NCBI GenBank assembly: GCA_016714225.1
Contig: JADJNS010000008.1
Span: 372,001-436,000, forward strand
Reading direction: 5' to 3'
DNA length: 64,000 nt
From: Archangiaceae bacterium
GTDB taxonomy: Bacteria; Myxococcota; Myxococcia; Myxococcales; Myxococcaceae
Part shown: piece by piece, positions 54,018 through 64,000 of the stretch
How the letters are laid out: each line of letters starts with the position of its first letter
Position numbering within the stretch: position 1 is the stretch's first letter
Notes under the pieces: generated by a model
What the model saw: only the letters and a program-made list of their open reading frames with translations
What the model was told of the DNA's origin: nothing
The model's database searches: none
Position numbers and translations under genes: made by a program

Positions 54018-55421
54018 TCACCACGACACCTTTCTCGTGGTCAGCGCTCCGTCGACGATGGTGATCTCGACGGTGCGATCGATCTTCGCCTCGCGATTCA
54101 CCACCCGCAGCTTCTGCTTTCCCGCCGGCAACGCCACCTCGAAGATCGGCGTGGTCCCCAGCTTGCGACCCTGAAAGTAGACGTCCGTCCACGGAGACGT
54201 GTCGAGCGACAGGGTGCCGTCTCCCACCTTCGGCGGTGGGGCGTGCCGCTTGGGCCGACCCGGTGCGGGCCTGCTGGCCGGCTCGGGCTCGGCGACGGCC
54301 GCCAGGGTGGGCTGCGCGGTGGGCACCGCCGGCGCCACCGGGGCCGGCGTCACGATCGAGATGGCGGGCGGCACGAACGCCGGCGGCCGGGTCGCCGCCC
54401 AGATCGCGGCACCGGCGACCGCGGCGGCCGCGACGGCCCCGGCCGCGAGCACCGGCGCGCGCGACCGGCGGTCGGCGACCGGCACGGTGCGCTTCTGCTC
54501 GGCCCGCGCGAGCTCGTCGGCGCGCTCGCGCTCGAACACCTCGTGCATGTATGCCCGCAGCCCTTCGGGCCCGGCGGCGCCCGCGACCTCGTCGAGCTGG
54601 GCGGCCAGGTCGCGCGCCTGCTGGGGCCGTGCGTCGGGGTCTCGCTGCAGCGCCTGCTCGACCACCTGCTTGAGCCGCGCCGGCACGCTGGCCGGCAGCT
54701 CGGGAATCGGCCGCTCGAGCACCGCGCGCAGGGTCTCGAGATCGGTCTCGGCCTCGAACGGGTGGGTGCCGGTGAGGCACTCGTACAGCACCACGCCCAG
54801 CGCGAAGAGGTCGCTGCGGGCATCGGCCTCGGCTTCCGAGATCTGCTCGGGCGACATGTACGAGAGCTTGCCGCGCAGCTCACCGGTGCGGGTGCGGAAC
54901 TTGCGGTCGACCGCACGGGCGATGCCGAAGTCGAGCAGCTTCACCTGCCCCTCGTAGGTGACCATCACGTTGCCCGGCGAGACGTCGCGGTGAACGATCG
55001 CCAGCGGCTTGCCGTCGGGCCCGCGCCGCTCGTGGGCGTAGGCGAGCGCCTCGGCGGCCCGCGCCACGCAGTACGCCGCCAGCTGCGGCGACAGCCGCTG
55101 GCCCACCCGAACCCCCCGGCGAATGATGCGGCCCAGGGTCTGGCCAGGCAGGTACTCGAGCACCATGTAGTGCCGGCCGTGCTCTTCGCCGGCGTCGAAC
55201 ACCTGGCAGATGTTGGGGTGGGTGAGCCCCGCCGCCAGCCGCGCCTCGTAGAGGAACCGCTCGACCAGCGCCGGGTCTTCTTCGAGCTCGGGCAGCAGCA
55301 CCTTCACCGCGACCTGCTTCTCGAAGTCTCCGGCGCCGCGCTGAACGGCGAGGTACACCTCGGCCATGCCGCCGGTGGACAGAGGGTTCTTGATTTCGTA
55401 TCGGCCGAACCGCTGCGGCAC
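54018..55421 (-). CDS. Ser/Thr protein kinase with C-terminal PEGA domain
   Basis: This is a 467-residue membrane kinase. The Hanks-type domain is at residues 6-275: glycine loop STGGMAEVY, VAVK with Lys40, HRDVSPGN at 144-151 and DFG at 164-166. A catalytic-core ending YECLTGTHPF also fits. A membrane helix lies near residues 300-325. A Pro-rich linker leads to a PEGA domain (TSPWTDVYFQGRKLGTTPIF) outside the membrane. The start is GTG 55421; no other start lies in the short gap. Its promoter region is shared with a divergent FHA/sigma-54 gene. Downstream, with seven bases between, come a TPR-like gene and a beta-helix lipoprotein gene. Confidence 0.95.
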   Translation of the reverse strand: MPQRFGRYEIKNPLSTGGMAEVYLAVQRGAGDFEKQVAVKVLLPELEEDPALVERFLYEARLAAGLTHPNICQVFDAGEEHGRHYMVLEYLPGQTLGRIIRRGVRVGQRLSPQLAAYCVARAAEALAYAHERRGPDGKPLAIVHRDVSPGNVMVTYEGQVKLLDFGIARAVDRKFRTRTGELRGKLSYMSPEQISEAEADARSDLFALGVVLYECLTGTHPFEAETDLETLRAVLERPIPELPASVPARLKQVVEQALQRDPDARPQQARDLAAQLDEVAGAAGPEGLRAYMHEVFERERADELARAEQKRTVPVADRRSRAPVLAAGAVAAAAVAGAAIWAATRPPAFVPPAISIVTPAPVAPAVPTAQPTLAAVAEPEPASRPAPGRPKRHAPPPKVGDGTLSLDTSPWTDVYFQGRKLGTTPIFEVALPAGKQKLRVVNREAKIDRTVEITIVDGALTTRKVSW

Positions 55422-55451
55422 GGCCTCATCGTAGTCCCATCGGAAACCCGC

Positions 55452-56759
<1,308 letters not shown>

Positions 56760-56960
56760 GGGGGCGGCTTGCACCGGCTGACAGGCGCGGCTCGCGGCAC
56801 GGCCGTGCTGCTCGGTCGCTGGTGCTGGTCGACCGTCTCTTGAAGCGGGGGCCGAGCGCCCGAGAGAACCTGTGGCGACGTGGGTGCGTCATCGCGCCAG
56901 GGGCCGACAGGGGCAGCAGGTGGGCTCCGGCGAAGGCAGCAGGCCGCAGTGCCAGCCGTC

Positions 56961-57016
56961 TTCGGAACTGGCAGGGGTTTTCGTCGCCGGCGACGAAATT
57001 CGCTGCCAGAACCGAA
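56961..57016. repeat. Palindromic repeat, copy 1
   Basis: This 56-base interrupted palindrome has nested matching arms: TTCGG with CCGAA, CTGGCAG with CTGCCAG, and a central perfect 18-base palindrome TTCGTCGCCGGCGACGAA (56980-56997). The first 41 bases recur exactly at 57084. Such stacked dyads are typical of cruciform or structured RNA elements and of some binding sites. Confidence 0.85.
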
Positions 57017-57083
57017 TTGGAGCCGCCAGTGCGTCGCTCGCCCGCTTCGCGCACCCCGAGGCGGGCCGAAGCGGTGAGTCGTT

Positions 57084-57138
57084 TTCGGAACTGGCAGGGG
57101 TTTTCGTCGCCGGCGACGAAATTCCCTGCCAGAACGAA
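57084..57138. repeat. Palindromic repeat, copy 2
   Basis: This second copy is identical over 41 bases and differs by one base in the following ten. It keeps the same nested arms (TTCG with CGAA, CTGGCAG with CTGCCAG). Starts are 123 bases apart. Only two copies were seen in this window, so it is not a CRISPR-like array. Confidence 0.85.
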
Positions 57139-57404
57139 ATTTGGCGTCGGTGGCGCGAGCAATACGCCGTGGAAGCAGCAGAAGGCGCCCTCGACCGGCC
57201 ATGCAACGCGCTGTCGCGGCGGGCTGCGCGCAGGTCAGGCCTCACGTGCCCTCGTGCGCAGAACTGAGGCCGCGCCTCGGCCGAGCGCAGCCCGACGCCC
57301 CCGCCCGAGCGCGCCGCTTCGCGCAGGGTCGCCACTGCATCGAGCCTCGAGCTGCCGCCGCGCGGCATGCGAGCTCGAGGCCTCGTCTGATCTATGACAC
57401 CCCC

Positions 57405-58338
57405 GTGCGAGTTCACGTCACCCCCCGCTTTCAGCAGCCCGTGCTCGATCGCCTGAAGCAGCACTGCGAGCTCACCGTCGGCCCCGACGAGGCGCCGAGC
57501 CGCGAGTCGCTGCTCGCGGCCGCCCGTGACTGCGAGGGCCTGCTCAGCCTGCTCACCGAGCGCATCGACGCCGAGCTCCTCGCCCACTGCCCCAAGCTGA
57601 AGGTCGTCAGCAACATGGCGGTGGGCGTCGACAACATCGACGTAGCCGCCTGCACCGCGCGGCATCGCCGTCGGCCACACCCCGGGCGTGCTCACCGACA
57701 CCACCGCCGACCAGGCGTTCGCGCTGCTCCTCGCCGCGGCCCGTCGCACCGCCGAGGCCGACGCCTACGTGCGCGCCGGCAAGTGGAAGGCGTGGCACCC
57801 CGAGATGCTGCTCGGCAAAGAGGTGAGCGGCGCGACGCTGGGCATCGTGGGCGCCGGGGCGATCGGCAAGGCGGTCGCCCGCCGCGCCGAAGGCTTCGGC
57901 ATGCGCGTGCTGCTGCACTCGAGGACCACGCCCACCACCCTCGACGCGCTCCTCGAGCAGTCCGACTTCGTCTCGGTGCACGTGCCGCTCACGCCCCAGA
58001 CCCGCCACTTTCTGCGGGCCGAGCACTTCGCCCGCATGAAGCCGGGCAGCATGCTCATCAACACCGCGCGGGGGCCGGTGATCGATCAAGCCGCCCTGAT
58101 CGAAGCGCTGAAGGCGGGCCGCCCGGCCTTCGCGGCGCTCGACGTCACCGACCCCGAGCCGCTGCCACCGGGCCACCCCCTGCTTCAGCTGCCCAACGTG
58201 CTGATCGCCCCGCACCTCGGCAGCGCGACGGTGCAGACCCGTCTGAAGATGGCCGAGCTCGCCGCCGACAACCTGCTCGCGGTGCTGCAGGGCCGCCGCG
58301 CCGCGCACCTCGTCAACCGTCAGATGATCGGCCCCTGA
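57405..58338 (+). pseudogene. D-2-hydroxyacid dehydrogenase gene with a frameshift
   Basis: Two frames encode one NAD-dependent D-isomer-specific 2-hydroxyacid dehydrogenase of about 311 residues. The first, from GTG 57405, gives VHVTPRFQQPVLDRL through NMAVGVDNIDVAACTA. The second resumes at about 57661 with GIAVGHTPGVLTDTTADQAF and carries the NAD-binding GIVGAGAIGKAVARRAEGFG and the catalytic region LINTARGPVIDQAAL (Arg) and HLGSATVQT (His). The switch lies in the GCGCGG run at 57657-57661; restoring a GC pair would give CTARGIAV, the usual family sequence. Probable activity, if intact: glyoxylate/hydroxypyruvate reduction. Its 3' end overlaps the convergent DUF1552 gene by 19 bases. Confidence 0.85.
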
Positions 58339-59744
58339 CACAGGCTCGCGAGCCCGAAGGTGCTCGAGGCGATGCCGGCGGCGTTCTGCACCGAGATCAG
58401 CAGATCGTTGTTGTTGCGCCGGTTCGCCTGAACGATGCGCCCGGTCTGGAACTTTCCTCCGCCCTGGCCGGCGAACACGAACGGAATGTCGGTGAGGAAG
58501 TGGCCACTCGACGAGTTGCTCCAGCACTCCATGCCCAGCACCACCGACGCATTGTAGAGCGCCGTCTTGCCGCCGCCGTCGTCGATGCCCTTCATCGCGG
58601 TGAGCAGGCCGGCGAACTTCTCGGCGTAGTACGTGCCCATGGTGTTGAGCCCCGCCACGTTGTTGCTGTGCTCGAGGGTGTGGTGCGCCTGGCTCACGCC
58701 GCGTGACGGGCAGCTCTGGCCGCTCGAGGCGCCCGAGAGGGTGAACGAGATCACCCGCGTCAGGTCCCACTCGAAGGCCAGCTTGATGAGCCCGATCATC
58801 GCGTCGTGCACCGGGCCCAGCTGGTCGAGGTTGTACTTGTTCGCGCCGTTGCCGGTCGGTCGCGCGCCGGTCGGGCAGGCCTGGCTCATGCCCGGTTGAG
58901 GTGGGGTGCCCAGCGCCGCCAGCTGCGCATCGGTGGCCGCCTCGACCTGCCGCCAGCCGTCGACCAGGCCGTCGAGCCGGCGCGCGTGCTCGGTGTCCAT
59001 GCCCAGCACCCGCTTGGCGTCGGCGATGTCTGCCAGGCGAAAGTCCAACAGGCTCTTCTTGCGCTGCAGCGCGGCGCGCAGCTGCGACTGGTCGGCGCCC
59101 GGCTGCATCGAGGTGCCCGAGCACAGCGTCATCACCCGGGTCATCAGGGTGTCGTAGACCTGACCGGCGTCCTGAATCGGCTCGATCGCGTTGCCGTACT
59201 GCGAGTCGCCGGCCTGCCGTGCGCGGAACGAGATGTACCGCTGCCCCAGGCCGACGTTGTCGGCGTCCGAGTGCGCGCCGGCGCCGATGGTCAGGCTGGC
59301 GAACGGCAGCCCCAGGGTCGCGGGCTGCGAGCGGTACCGCTCGGCGATCACCTGATCGATCGACGGGAAGTCGGTGTACGCGTAGTACGAGTCGTTCTTC
59401 GAGTACTTGTACGCGTTGCCGGTGACGCAGCCCAAGAGCCCGGCGCCGTGCTCCTCCTGGTACCCGTTCGACTTCGGCGAGCCGCCGTGAATGCTCATGC
59501 CCTTGAACAAGATGAGGTCTTGCGCGTGCGGCTGCAGCGGGGCGATGGGGGTGCCCGCCAGCGCGGTGATCGCCGAGGGGTTGGTCGAGGCGGGGTGAAA
59601 CGAGCCGCCCTTGAAGAACATCACGAAGCGCGGCGCGGCCGAGAACGAGCCGCCGGCCACGTAGCCCATCGCCCGCGCGATCGGAGTGAGCGCGAAGCCG
59701 AGCATGCCGAACCGCTTGAACAGATCTCTGCGTGAGAGCTTCAC
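58320..59744 (-). CDS. DUF1552-family protein with Tat-like signal
   Basis: This 474-residue protein begins KLSRRDLFKRFGMLGFAL, a twin-arginine-type signal followed by a hydrophobic stretch, so it is probably exported folded. The body contains the DUF1552-like segments FVMFFKGGSFHPASTNP, NGYQEEHGAGLLGCVTGN and SGASSGQSCPSRGVSQAHHTLE. No metal site is obvious, and the function of the family is unknown. The start GTG 59744 lies eight bases past the stop of the DUF1592 gene, so the two form an operon. DUF1552 and DUF1592 genes are regularly paired in planctomycetes and myxobacteria. Confidence 0.87.
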   Translation of the reverse strand: MKLSRRDLFKRFGMLGFALTPIARAMGYVAGGSFSAAPRFVMFFKGGSFHPASTNPSAITALAGTPIAPLQPHAQDLILFKGMSIHGGSPKSNGYQEEHGAGLLGCVTGNAYKYSKNDSYYAYTDFPSIDQVIAERYRSQPATLGLPFASLTIGAGAHSDADNVGLGQRYISFRARQAGDSQYGNAIEPIQDAGQVYDTLMTRVMTLCSGTSMQPGADQSQLRAALQRKKSLLDFRLADIADAKRVLGMDTEHARRLDGLVDGWRQVEAATDAQLAALGTPPQPGMSQACPTGARPTGNGANKYNLDQLGPVHDAMIGLIKLAFEWDLTRVISFTLSGASSGQSCPSRGVSQAHHTLEHSNNVAGLNTMGTYYAEKFAGLLTAMKGIDDGGGKTALYNASVVLGMECWSNSSSGHFLTDIPFVFAGQGGGKFQTGRIVQANRRNNNDLLISVQNAAGIASSTFGLASLCQGPII

Positions 59745-59752
59745 CAAGGGCC

Positions 59753-61320
59753 TCAAGTTCGGGTGGAGAAACGCGGAGAGGTGCTCAAGGTGCGCAAGAG
59801 CTTGAGCAGGTCTTGCTCGTCGTCGTGGGCGAACCAGAAGAACATGTCGCGCATCAGGGCCGCGTCGCCGGGCTGCTCGTCGCGGCCGAGGTAGAAGCGG
59901 AACAGCTGCTTCACGAAGCACTGCTTGAAGCGCGCCGACGAGGTGATGGCCTTGAACGCCTCGGTGGGCGACGAGGTCTCGAGCGGCCCCTCGTCGAGCC
60001 AGGGGATCTTGACGTGCGCGTCGATCGGCGCGCCGTCGTCGGTGGTGCGCCAGCGGCCCAGCGCGTCGTAGTTCTCCTGCATGAAGCCGAAGGGGTTGAT
60101 GTACGCGTGACAGCCCTGGCAGCGCGCCGGCGTGGTGGCGGTCTCGACGCGCTCGCGCTCGGTGGCGCCGCCGTCGGTGGGCAGGGTGGTGTTCGCGTCG
60201 GGCGGAGGGTTGCCCAAGTCGATGCACATCACCTTGCGGGTGAAGAACACCCCGCGCTTCACCAGTCGGGTGGTGGTCGGGCCCGAGTGCGAGGCGATGG
60301 TGGCGGCGGTGGTGAACACGCCGAGCCGGTGCGCGTCGGGCGCGTTGGCCGGCACCGCCTGGGTGATGTCTTTCAGCGTGGGCGTGCTCTTGCTCAGCGC
60401 CGCCTGCAGAAAGGCGAGGGTCTCGGCGCGCGCGGCGGCCGCGAACGCCGGGGTGAACTCGGGGAACACCGCGGGCGAGAGGGTGAGCTCGTCGGCCTCG
60501 CGAATCTCGAGCCACGCGACGAAGAACCGCATCAGCTTCTCGCGCGCCTGGGTCGAGGCGAGCACGCGCTCGAGCGCGTCGGCGGCCGGCATCGCCGGGT
60601 CCAACCCCAGCGCCTGCGGAGGCGCATCGGCGAGCGTGTAGGTGAGGTTCTGCAGCGCGAGCGGAGAGAGAGCAGGGCGCCGGTGGCGTCGGTGCTCACC
60701 TCGTCGCGAAACACGTACGCCGGCGCGGCCAGCGTCACGTCGACCAGGTCGGCGGTGGCCTGCGGCAGGCCCACCGAGGTCACGCTCGAGGTGAACAGGT
60801 CGGCGTACCGCTGCAGCTGCGCCGGCGCCGCGGCGCCGCGAAACGCCCGCTGCACGAACGCCTTGGCCGCGGTCTGCTGGCAGGCGGTGGCGTCGGCGGC
60901 GCACGACACGACGCTCGCCGGCGACGCCTTCACGCGGGTCGCCAGCGCGGCCACCCAGCTCACGTACGGCGTGAAGCTGGCGTCGCTGAAGCCGAGATCG
61001 GTCGCGTACTCGTAGTTGGTGCGCAGCGGGTCTCTGGGCATGGTCGCCGAGATCGACTCGCCGAACTGGGCCGGCAGCAGCGCGCGGGTGGTCGCGTCGA
61101 GCTGCGCGCGCGTGAGCCGGAAGAGCCGCCTGGCGGGCGGCGTGGCGTCGTCGCCGGGGAAGTACTTCTGCGCCAGCTCTTCGAGCGTGGGGTCGGTGTG
61201 CTCGCGCATCGTCTGCCCGGGGTCGACGGGGCCACCGCCGCCACGCCCCGCACCGATCGCCGAGATCTGCCCCTCGCACGCCGCCAGCAAGAGAAGGACG
61301 AGTCGGAGTGAAGTCTTCAC
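59753..61320 (-). pseudogene. DUF1592-family lipoprotein gene with a frameshift
   Basis: Two frames give about 521 residues. GTG 61320 begins KTSLRLVLLLLAACEGQ, a lipoprotein signal, and continues through LRTNYEYATDLGFSDASF and DEVSTDATGALLS. After the switch, PLALQNLTYTLADAPP and TLKDITQAVPANAPDAHRLG lead to a heme-type CxxCH-like segment (RCQGCHAYINPFGFMQENYD) and the C-terminal domains. The switch lies at 60664-60672 in a short GA/CT repeat, where loss of one CT would restore the frame. This is the kind of site where polymerase slippage or phase variation is possible. The family role is unknown; the DUF1552 partner follows. Confidence 0.8.
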
Positions 61321-61598
61321 GCCGGCCCTCGAGAGCAAGCGCGAAGCCACCCCTTTCGCCATCAGTCACGCAACCTTGCGAAGACCTCACGCACCCGCCC
61401 GGTTGCGGGGGTGATAACGCCAGTGGGCACGCGCGCACCCGAAGTCGAACGGGGTGCCAGCGCCGCTGGAACGCGCAGCGCCGCATACTCCACGCGCCAA
61501 GCAGCACAGCGCGCGCACCCATACGATGGAGCATCTGGGCTTGAGCCTCCGGCGAGCGGCAGCGCCCTTCGACATGGCTCAGGGTGCGCGGTCTCGGG

Positions 61599-63119
61599 TC
61601 ACGCGGTCGCCCGCCGAACCGCGGCGAGCAGCTCTCCCGAGTCGATCAAGCCCGCCACCTGGGTGATGTCGCGGTGCAGCTCGCGGTCTTTGTCCAGCGG
61701 GGGCACCCGCTGCCGCACCGCCTGGTAAGCGGCGAGCGCGCCCTTGCCGGGCTTCACCGGGTTTCGGAAGTCGAGCGCGGCGGCCGCCACCAGCAGCTCG
61801 ATCGCCAGGCAGTGGGTCGCGTGCTCCATCACCGATCTCGCCTTCAGCGCCGCGGTCATGCCCATCGAGACGTGATCTTCGCGCCCCGCCGAAGACGGAA
61901 TCGAGTCGACGCTGGCCGGGTGCGAGAGAATTCGCGACTCGGCGACCAGCGCCGCCGAGGTCACCTGCGCGATCATGAACCCGCTGTTGAGCCCCGGGTT
62001 GCGCGCCAGAAACGGAGGCAGCCCCGACAGCGACGGGTTCACCAGCTGCTCGACCCGCCGCTCGCTGATCGACATCAGCTGGGTGGCCGCCATCGCCAGC
62101 ACGTCGAGCGCCAGCGACACCGGCTGGCCGTGAAAGTTGCCGCCGCTGACGATCTCGTCGCGATCTGCGAACACCAGCGGGTTGTCGGTGCCCGAGTTCA
62201 CCTCGACCTCGAGCGTGCGCCGGGTGAACGCGATGCCGTCGCGGGCCGCCCCGTGCACCTGCGGCATGCAGCGCAGCGAGTAGGGGTCTTGCACCTTGGC
62301 GCAGTTCGCGTGCGTGTCGACCAGCTCGCTGCCCTGAAGCAGCCGCCGCAGGTTCTCGGCACACGCCCGCTGCCCCGCGTGCGCGCGCACCTCGTGAATG
62401 TGCGCCTGAAACGGCTTGTGCGAGCCGAGCAGGCCCTCGAGGGTCATCGCCCCGGCCACGTCGTAGAGCTCGGCCAGCATCTCGGCCTTGAGCAGCGCCG
62501 GCACGCCCACCGCGCACATCGCCTGGGTGCCGTTCACCAGGGTGAGGCCCTCTTTCGCCTCGAGCTCGATCGGCTTCAGCCCTGCCCGCGCGAGCGCTGT
62601 GACCGCCGGCAGCCGCGCCCCTTCGAAGAACGCCTCACCCTCGCCGATGAACACCAGCGCCAGGTGCGCCAGCGGAGCGAGATCTCCCGACGCGCCCACG
62701 CTGCCGCGGTCGGGCACCACCGGCACCACGCCCTTGTTCAGCATGTCGAGCGCCAGCTGCAGCGTCGACCGGCGAATGCCCGAGTACCCCTTGGCGAGCA
62801 CGTTGCAGCGCAGGAGCAGCAGCGCGCGCGCCTCGGGCAGCGGCAGCGGCTGACCCACGCCCGCGGCGTGCGACAGCAGCAGGTTGCGCTGCAGCTCCTT
62901 CAGGTCCTTCTTGTCGATGCGCACCTCGGCGAGCGTGCCGAAGCCGGTGTTGATGCCGTACGAGGGGGCGTCTCCCTGCGCGATGCGGTCGACCAGCGCG
63001 CGCGCCCGGTCGACCTTCTCGGCCGAGGGGGCCGACAACTTCACCTGCGCGAGACCCGAGGCGACTTGAGCGATCGCTTCGAGGCTGAGACGGTCACCGT
63101 CGAGCTCGATGGTATTCAT
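61599..63119 (-). CDS. hutH: Histidine ammonia-lyase
   Basis: This 506-residue enzyme converts histidine to urocanate and ammonia, the first step of histidine degradation. The MIO cofactor tripeptide Ala-Ser-Gly is in GSVGASGDLAPLAH near residue 145. YGINTGFGTL, LLRCNVLAKGYSGIR and QEDHVSMG-like REDHVSMGM also match. The length fits the family. ATG 63119 is preferred over an earlier start that adds residues rich in Arg. No hutU, hutI or hutG is adjacent, so histidine use may be completed elsewhere, or the enzyme may serve another purpose. The divergent aspartate kinase starts 38 bases away. Confidence 0.96.
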   Translation of the reverse strand: MNTIELDGDRLSLEAIAQVASGLAQVKLSAPSAEKVDRARALVDRIAQGDAPSYGINTGFGTLAEVRIDKKDLKELQRNLLLSHAAGVGQPLPLPEARALLLLRCNVLAKGYSGIRRSTLQLALDMLNKGVVPVVPDRGSVGASGDLAPLAHLALVFIGEGEAFFEGARLPAVTALARAGLKPIELEAKEGLTLVNGTQAMCAVGVPALLKAEMLAELYDVAGAMTLEGLLGSHKPFQAHIHEVRAHAGQRACAENLRRLLQGSELVDTHANCAKVQDPYSLRCMPQVHGAARDGIAFTRRTLEVEVNSGTDNPLVFADRDEIVSGGNFHGQPVSLALDVLAMAATQLMSISERRVEQLVNPSLSGLPPFLARNPGLNSGFMIAQVTSAALVAESRILSHPASVDSIPSSAGREDHVSMGMTAALKARSVMEHATHCLAIELLVAAAALDFRNPVKPGKGALAAYQAVRQRVPPLDKDRELHRDITQVAGLIDSGELLAAVRRATA

Positions 63120-63157
63120 GGCGGCGCGTGGTATAGCGCGCGGCCGCTTTTTCACCC

Positions 63158-64000
63158 ATGGCACTCATCGTTCAAAAGTACGGCGGTACCTCGGTCGGCA
63201 GCGTCGAGCGCATGAAGAATGTCGCTCGCCGGGTACTCGCTACGCAGAAGCAGGGTCACGACGTGGCGGTGGTGGTCTCGGCGATGTCCGGCGAGACCAA
63301 CCGGCTGCTCGACCTCGTGAAACAGATCACCGACCGCCCCGATGACCGCGAGGTCGACGTGGTGGTGGCCACCGGCGAGCAGGTCTCCATCGGCCTGGTG
63401 GCGATCGCCATTCAGACCGAGGGCGGCAAGGCGAAGAGCTTTCTGGGCGACCAGTGCCGCATCGTCACCGACAGCACCTTCTCGAAGGCTCGCATCAAGA
63501 GCATCGACGCCGACAACATTCACAAGGCGCTCAAGAAGGGCCACATCGCGGTGATCGCCGGCTTCCAGGGCGTCGACGAAGAGGGCAACGTCACCACCCT
63601 CGGCCGCGGCGGCTCTGACACCACCGCGGTCGCCATCGCCGCGGCGCTCAAGGCCGACGCCTGCGAGATCTACACCGACGTCGACGGCGTCTACACCACC
63701 GACCCGGGCATCTGCCCCGCGGCGAAGAAGCTCGACAAGATCAGCTACGAAGAGATGCTCGAGCTGGCCTCGCTGGGCGCCAAGGTGCTGCAGATTCGCA
63801 GCGTCGAGCTGGCGATGAACTACAAAGTGCCGCTCTGGGTGAAGTCGTCGTTCACCGACGACCCGGGCACGCTGTGCTGTGAGGAGGACGAGAGCATGGA
63901 AGACGTCGTCGTCAGTGGTGTCGCGCTCGATCGCAACGAGGCGAAGATCTCGATGCTCGGTATTCCCGACGGCCCCGGCATCGCCTCGAAGCTCTTCGGC
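63158..64000 (+). CDS. Aspartate kinase, 3' end outside the window
   Basis: 281 codons of an aspartokinase are present; it phosphorylates aspartate in the Lys/Thr/Met pathway. The motif KYGGTSVGSVERMK is at residues 7-20. GEQVSIGLVA, TLGRGGSDTTAVA and the substrate-binding TDVDGVYTTDP are all typical of the catalytic domain. The beginning of the regulatory ACT region is reached (VVSGVALDRNEAKISML), and the gene runs off the window. Lysine-sensitive (lysC) type is likely but not certain without the rest of the ACT domains. The start is ATG 63158. Confidence 0.95.
   Translation, partial: MALIVQKYGGTSVGSVERMKNVARRVLATQKQGHDVAVVVSAMSGETNRLLDLVKQITDRPDDREVDVVVATGEQVSIGLVAIAIQTEGGKAKSFLGDQCRIVTDSTFSKARIKSIDADNIHKALKKGHIAVIAGFQGVDEEGNVTTLGRGGSDTTAVAIAAALKADACEIYTDVDGVYTTDPGICPAAKKLDKISYEEMLELASLGAKVLQIRSVELAMNYKVPLWVKSSFTDDPGTLCCEEDESMEDVVVSGVALDRNEAKISMLGIPDGPGIASKLFG

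Larger units (their letters stand above)
56760..57404. other. Intergenic region with two long palindromes
   Basis: This 645-base gap holds no gene I can support. Peptides such as LAGNFVAGDENPCQF appear in several frames and come from the palindromic repeats rather than from coding. Apart from the two palindromes at 56961 and 57084, I see only GC-rich unordered sequence. The last 100 bases presumably hold the promoter of the dehydrogenase gene. Confidence 0.7.

Noticed and set aside
56961..57138. Possible CRISPR array
   Set aside because: There are only two copies, each 56 bases long with nested palindromes, and no cas genes nearby. This is outside the usual repeat and spacer sizes.
61599..63119. 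hut operon
   Set aside because: Only hutH is present; hutU, hutI, hutG and a hut regulator are not adjacent in this window.

Overview
This is a GC-rich chromosomal window that looks like a member of the Myxococcota. Supporting signs are a DUF2378-type gene (a family essentially confined to myxobacteria), a protein ending in a MYXO-CTERM-like tail (Cys, hydrophobic helix, Arg cluster), many FHA, Ser/Thr kinase, PP2C and sigma-54 activator genes, a DUF1592/DUF1552 pair, and abundant Cys lipoproteins. About 50 protein genes are supported. No rRNA, tRNA, CRISPR array, integrase or transposase was recognised. Most of the window is core chromosome with signalling and envelope genes mixed in.

Layout. 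0-6 kb: a plus-strand run of a membrane-anchored unknown, an FHA protein, a PP2C phosphatase fused to a cyclic-nucleotide-binding domain, a FadL-like porin, a multi-helix membrane protein, and a two-gene module (degenerate histidine-kinase-type ATPase plus STAS-like protein). A 459-bp gap with a perfect 51-bp inverted repeat follows. 6-13 kb: two giant paralogous carboxypeptidase-regulatory-like repeat proteins, the second fused in frame to a DUF3060 region. 13-15.6 kb: coaBC, a type-4-like uracil-DNA glycosylase and a frameshifted DUF2378 gene. 15.7-21 kb: a NAGPA-domain surface protein with a 12-fold repeat, a VWA lipoprotein, an esterase and a small beta-barrel candidate. 21-23.4 kb: a second ATPase/STAS-like module facing a SpoIIE-type phosphatase. 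23.4-28.4 kb, minus strand: typA, a lipoprotein, an alpha/beta hydrolase and a PocR-type sigma-54 activator. 28.4-31 kb: rsmD, coaD, an aspartate-type aminotransferase and a small unknown. 31-44 kb: carB, an MFS transporter, tandem FHA paralogs, greA, recG, a triple zinc-ribbon protein and a CinA-like protein. 44-56.8 kb: a DUF5916-type barrel, a 1670-residue TPR protein, a minus-strand operon of Ser/Thr kinase, frameshifted TPR-like protein and beta-helix lipoprotein, and a divergent FHA/sigma-54 activator. 57-64 kb: a palindrome-bearing gap, a frameshifted D-2-hydroxyacid dehydrogenase, the DUF1552/DUF1592 pair (the latter frameshifted), hutH, and the start of an aspartate kinase running off the window.

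How the parts may work together. The richest theme is protein-phosphorylation signalling. There are two ATPase/STAS-like pairs and one SpoIIE phosphatase, which have the ingredients of a partner switch. There is also a PP2C with a cNMP sensor, four FHA proteins or domains, and a Ser/Thr kinase divergent from an FHA-sigma-54 activator. The duplicated ATPase/STAS modules are the best candidate for a poorly described system. Four genes are interrupted by single frameshifts, three of them between 53 and 61 kb. Whether these are real decay or assembly indels cannot be decided from sequence alone.
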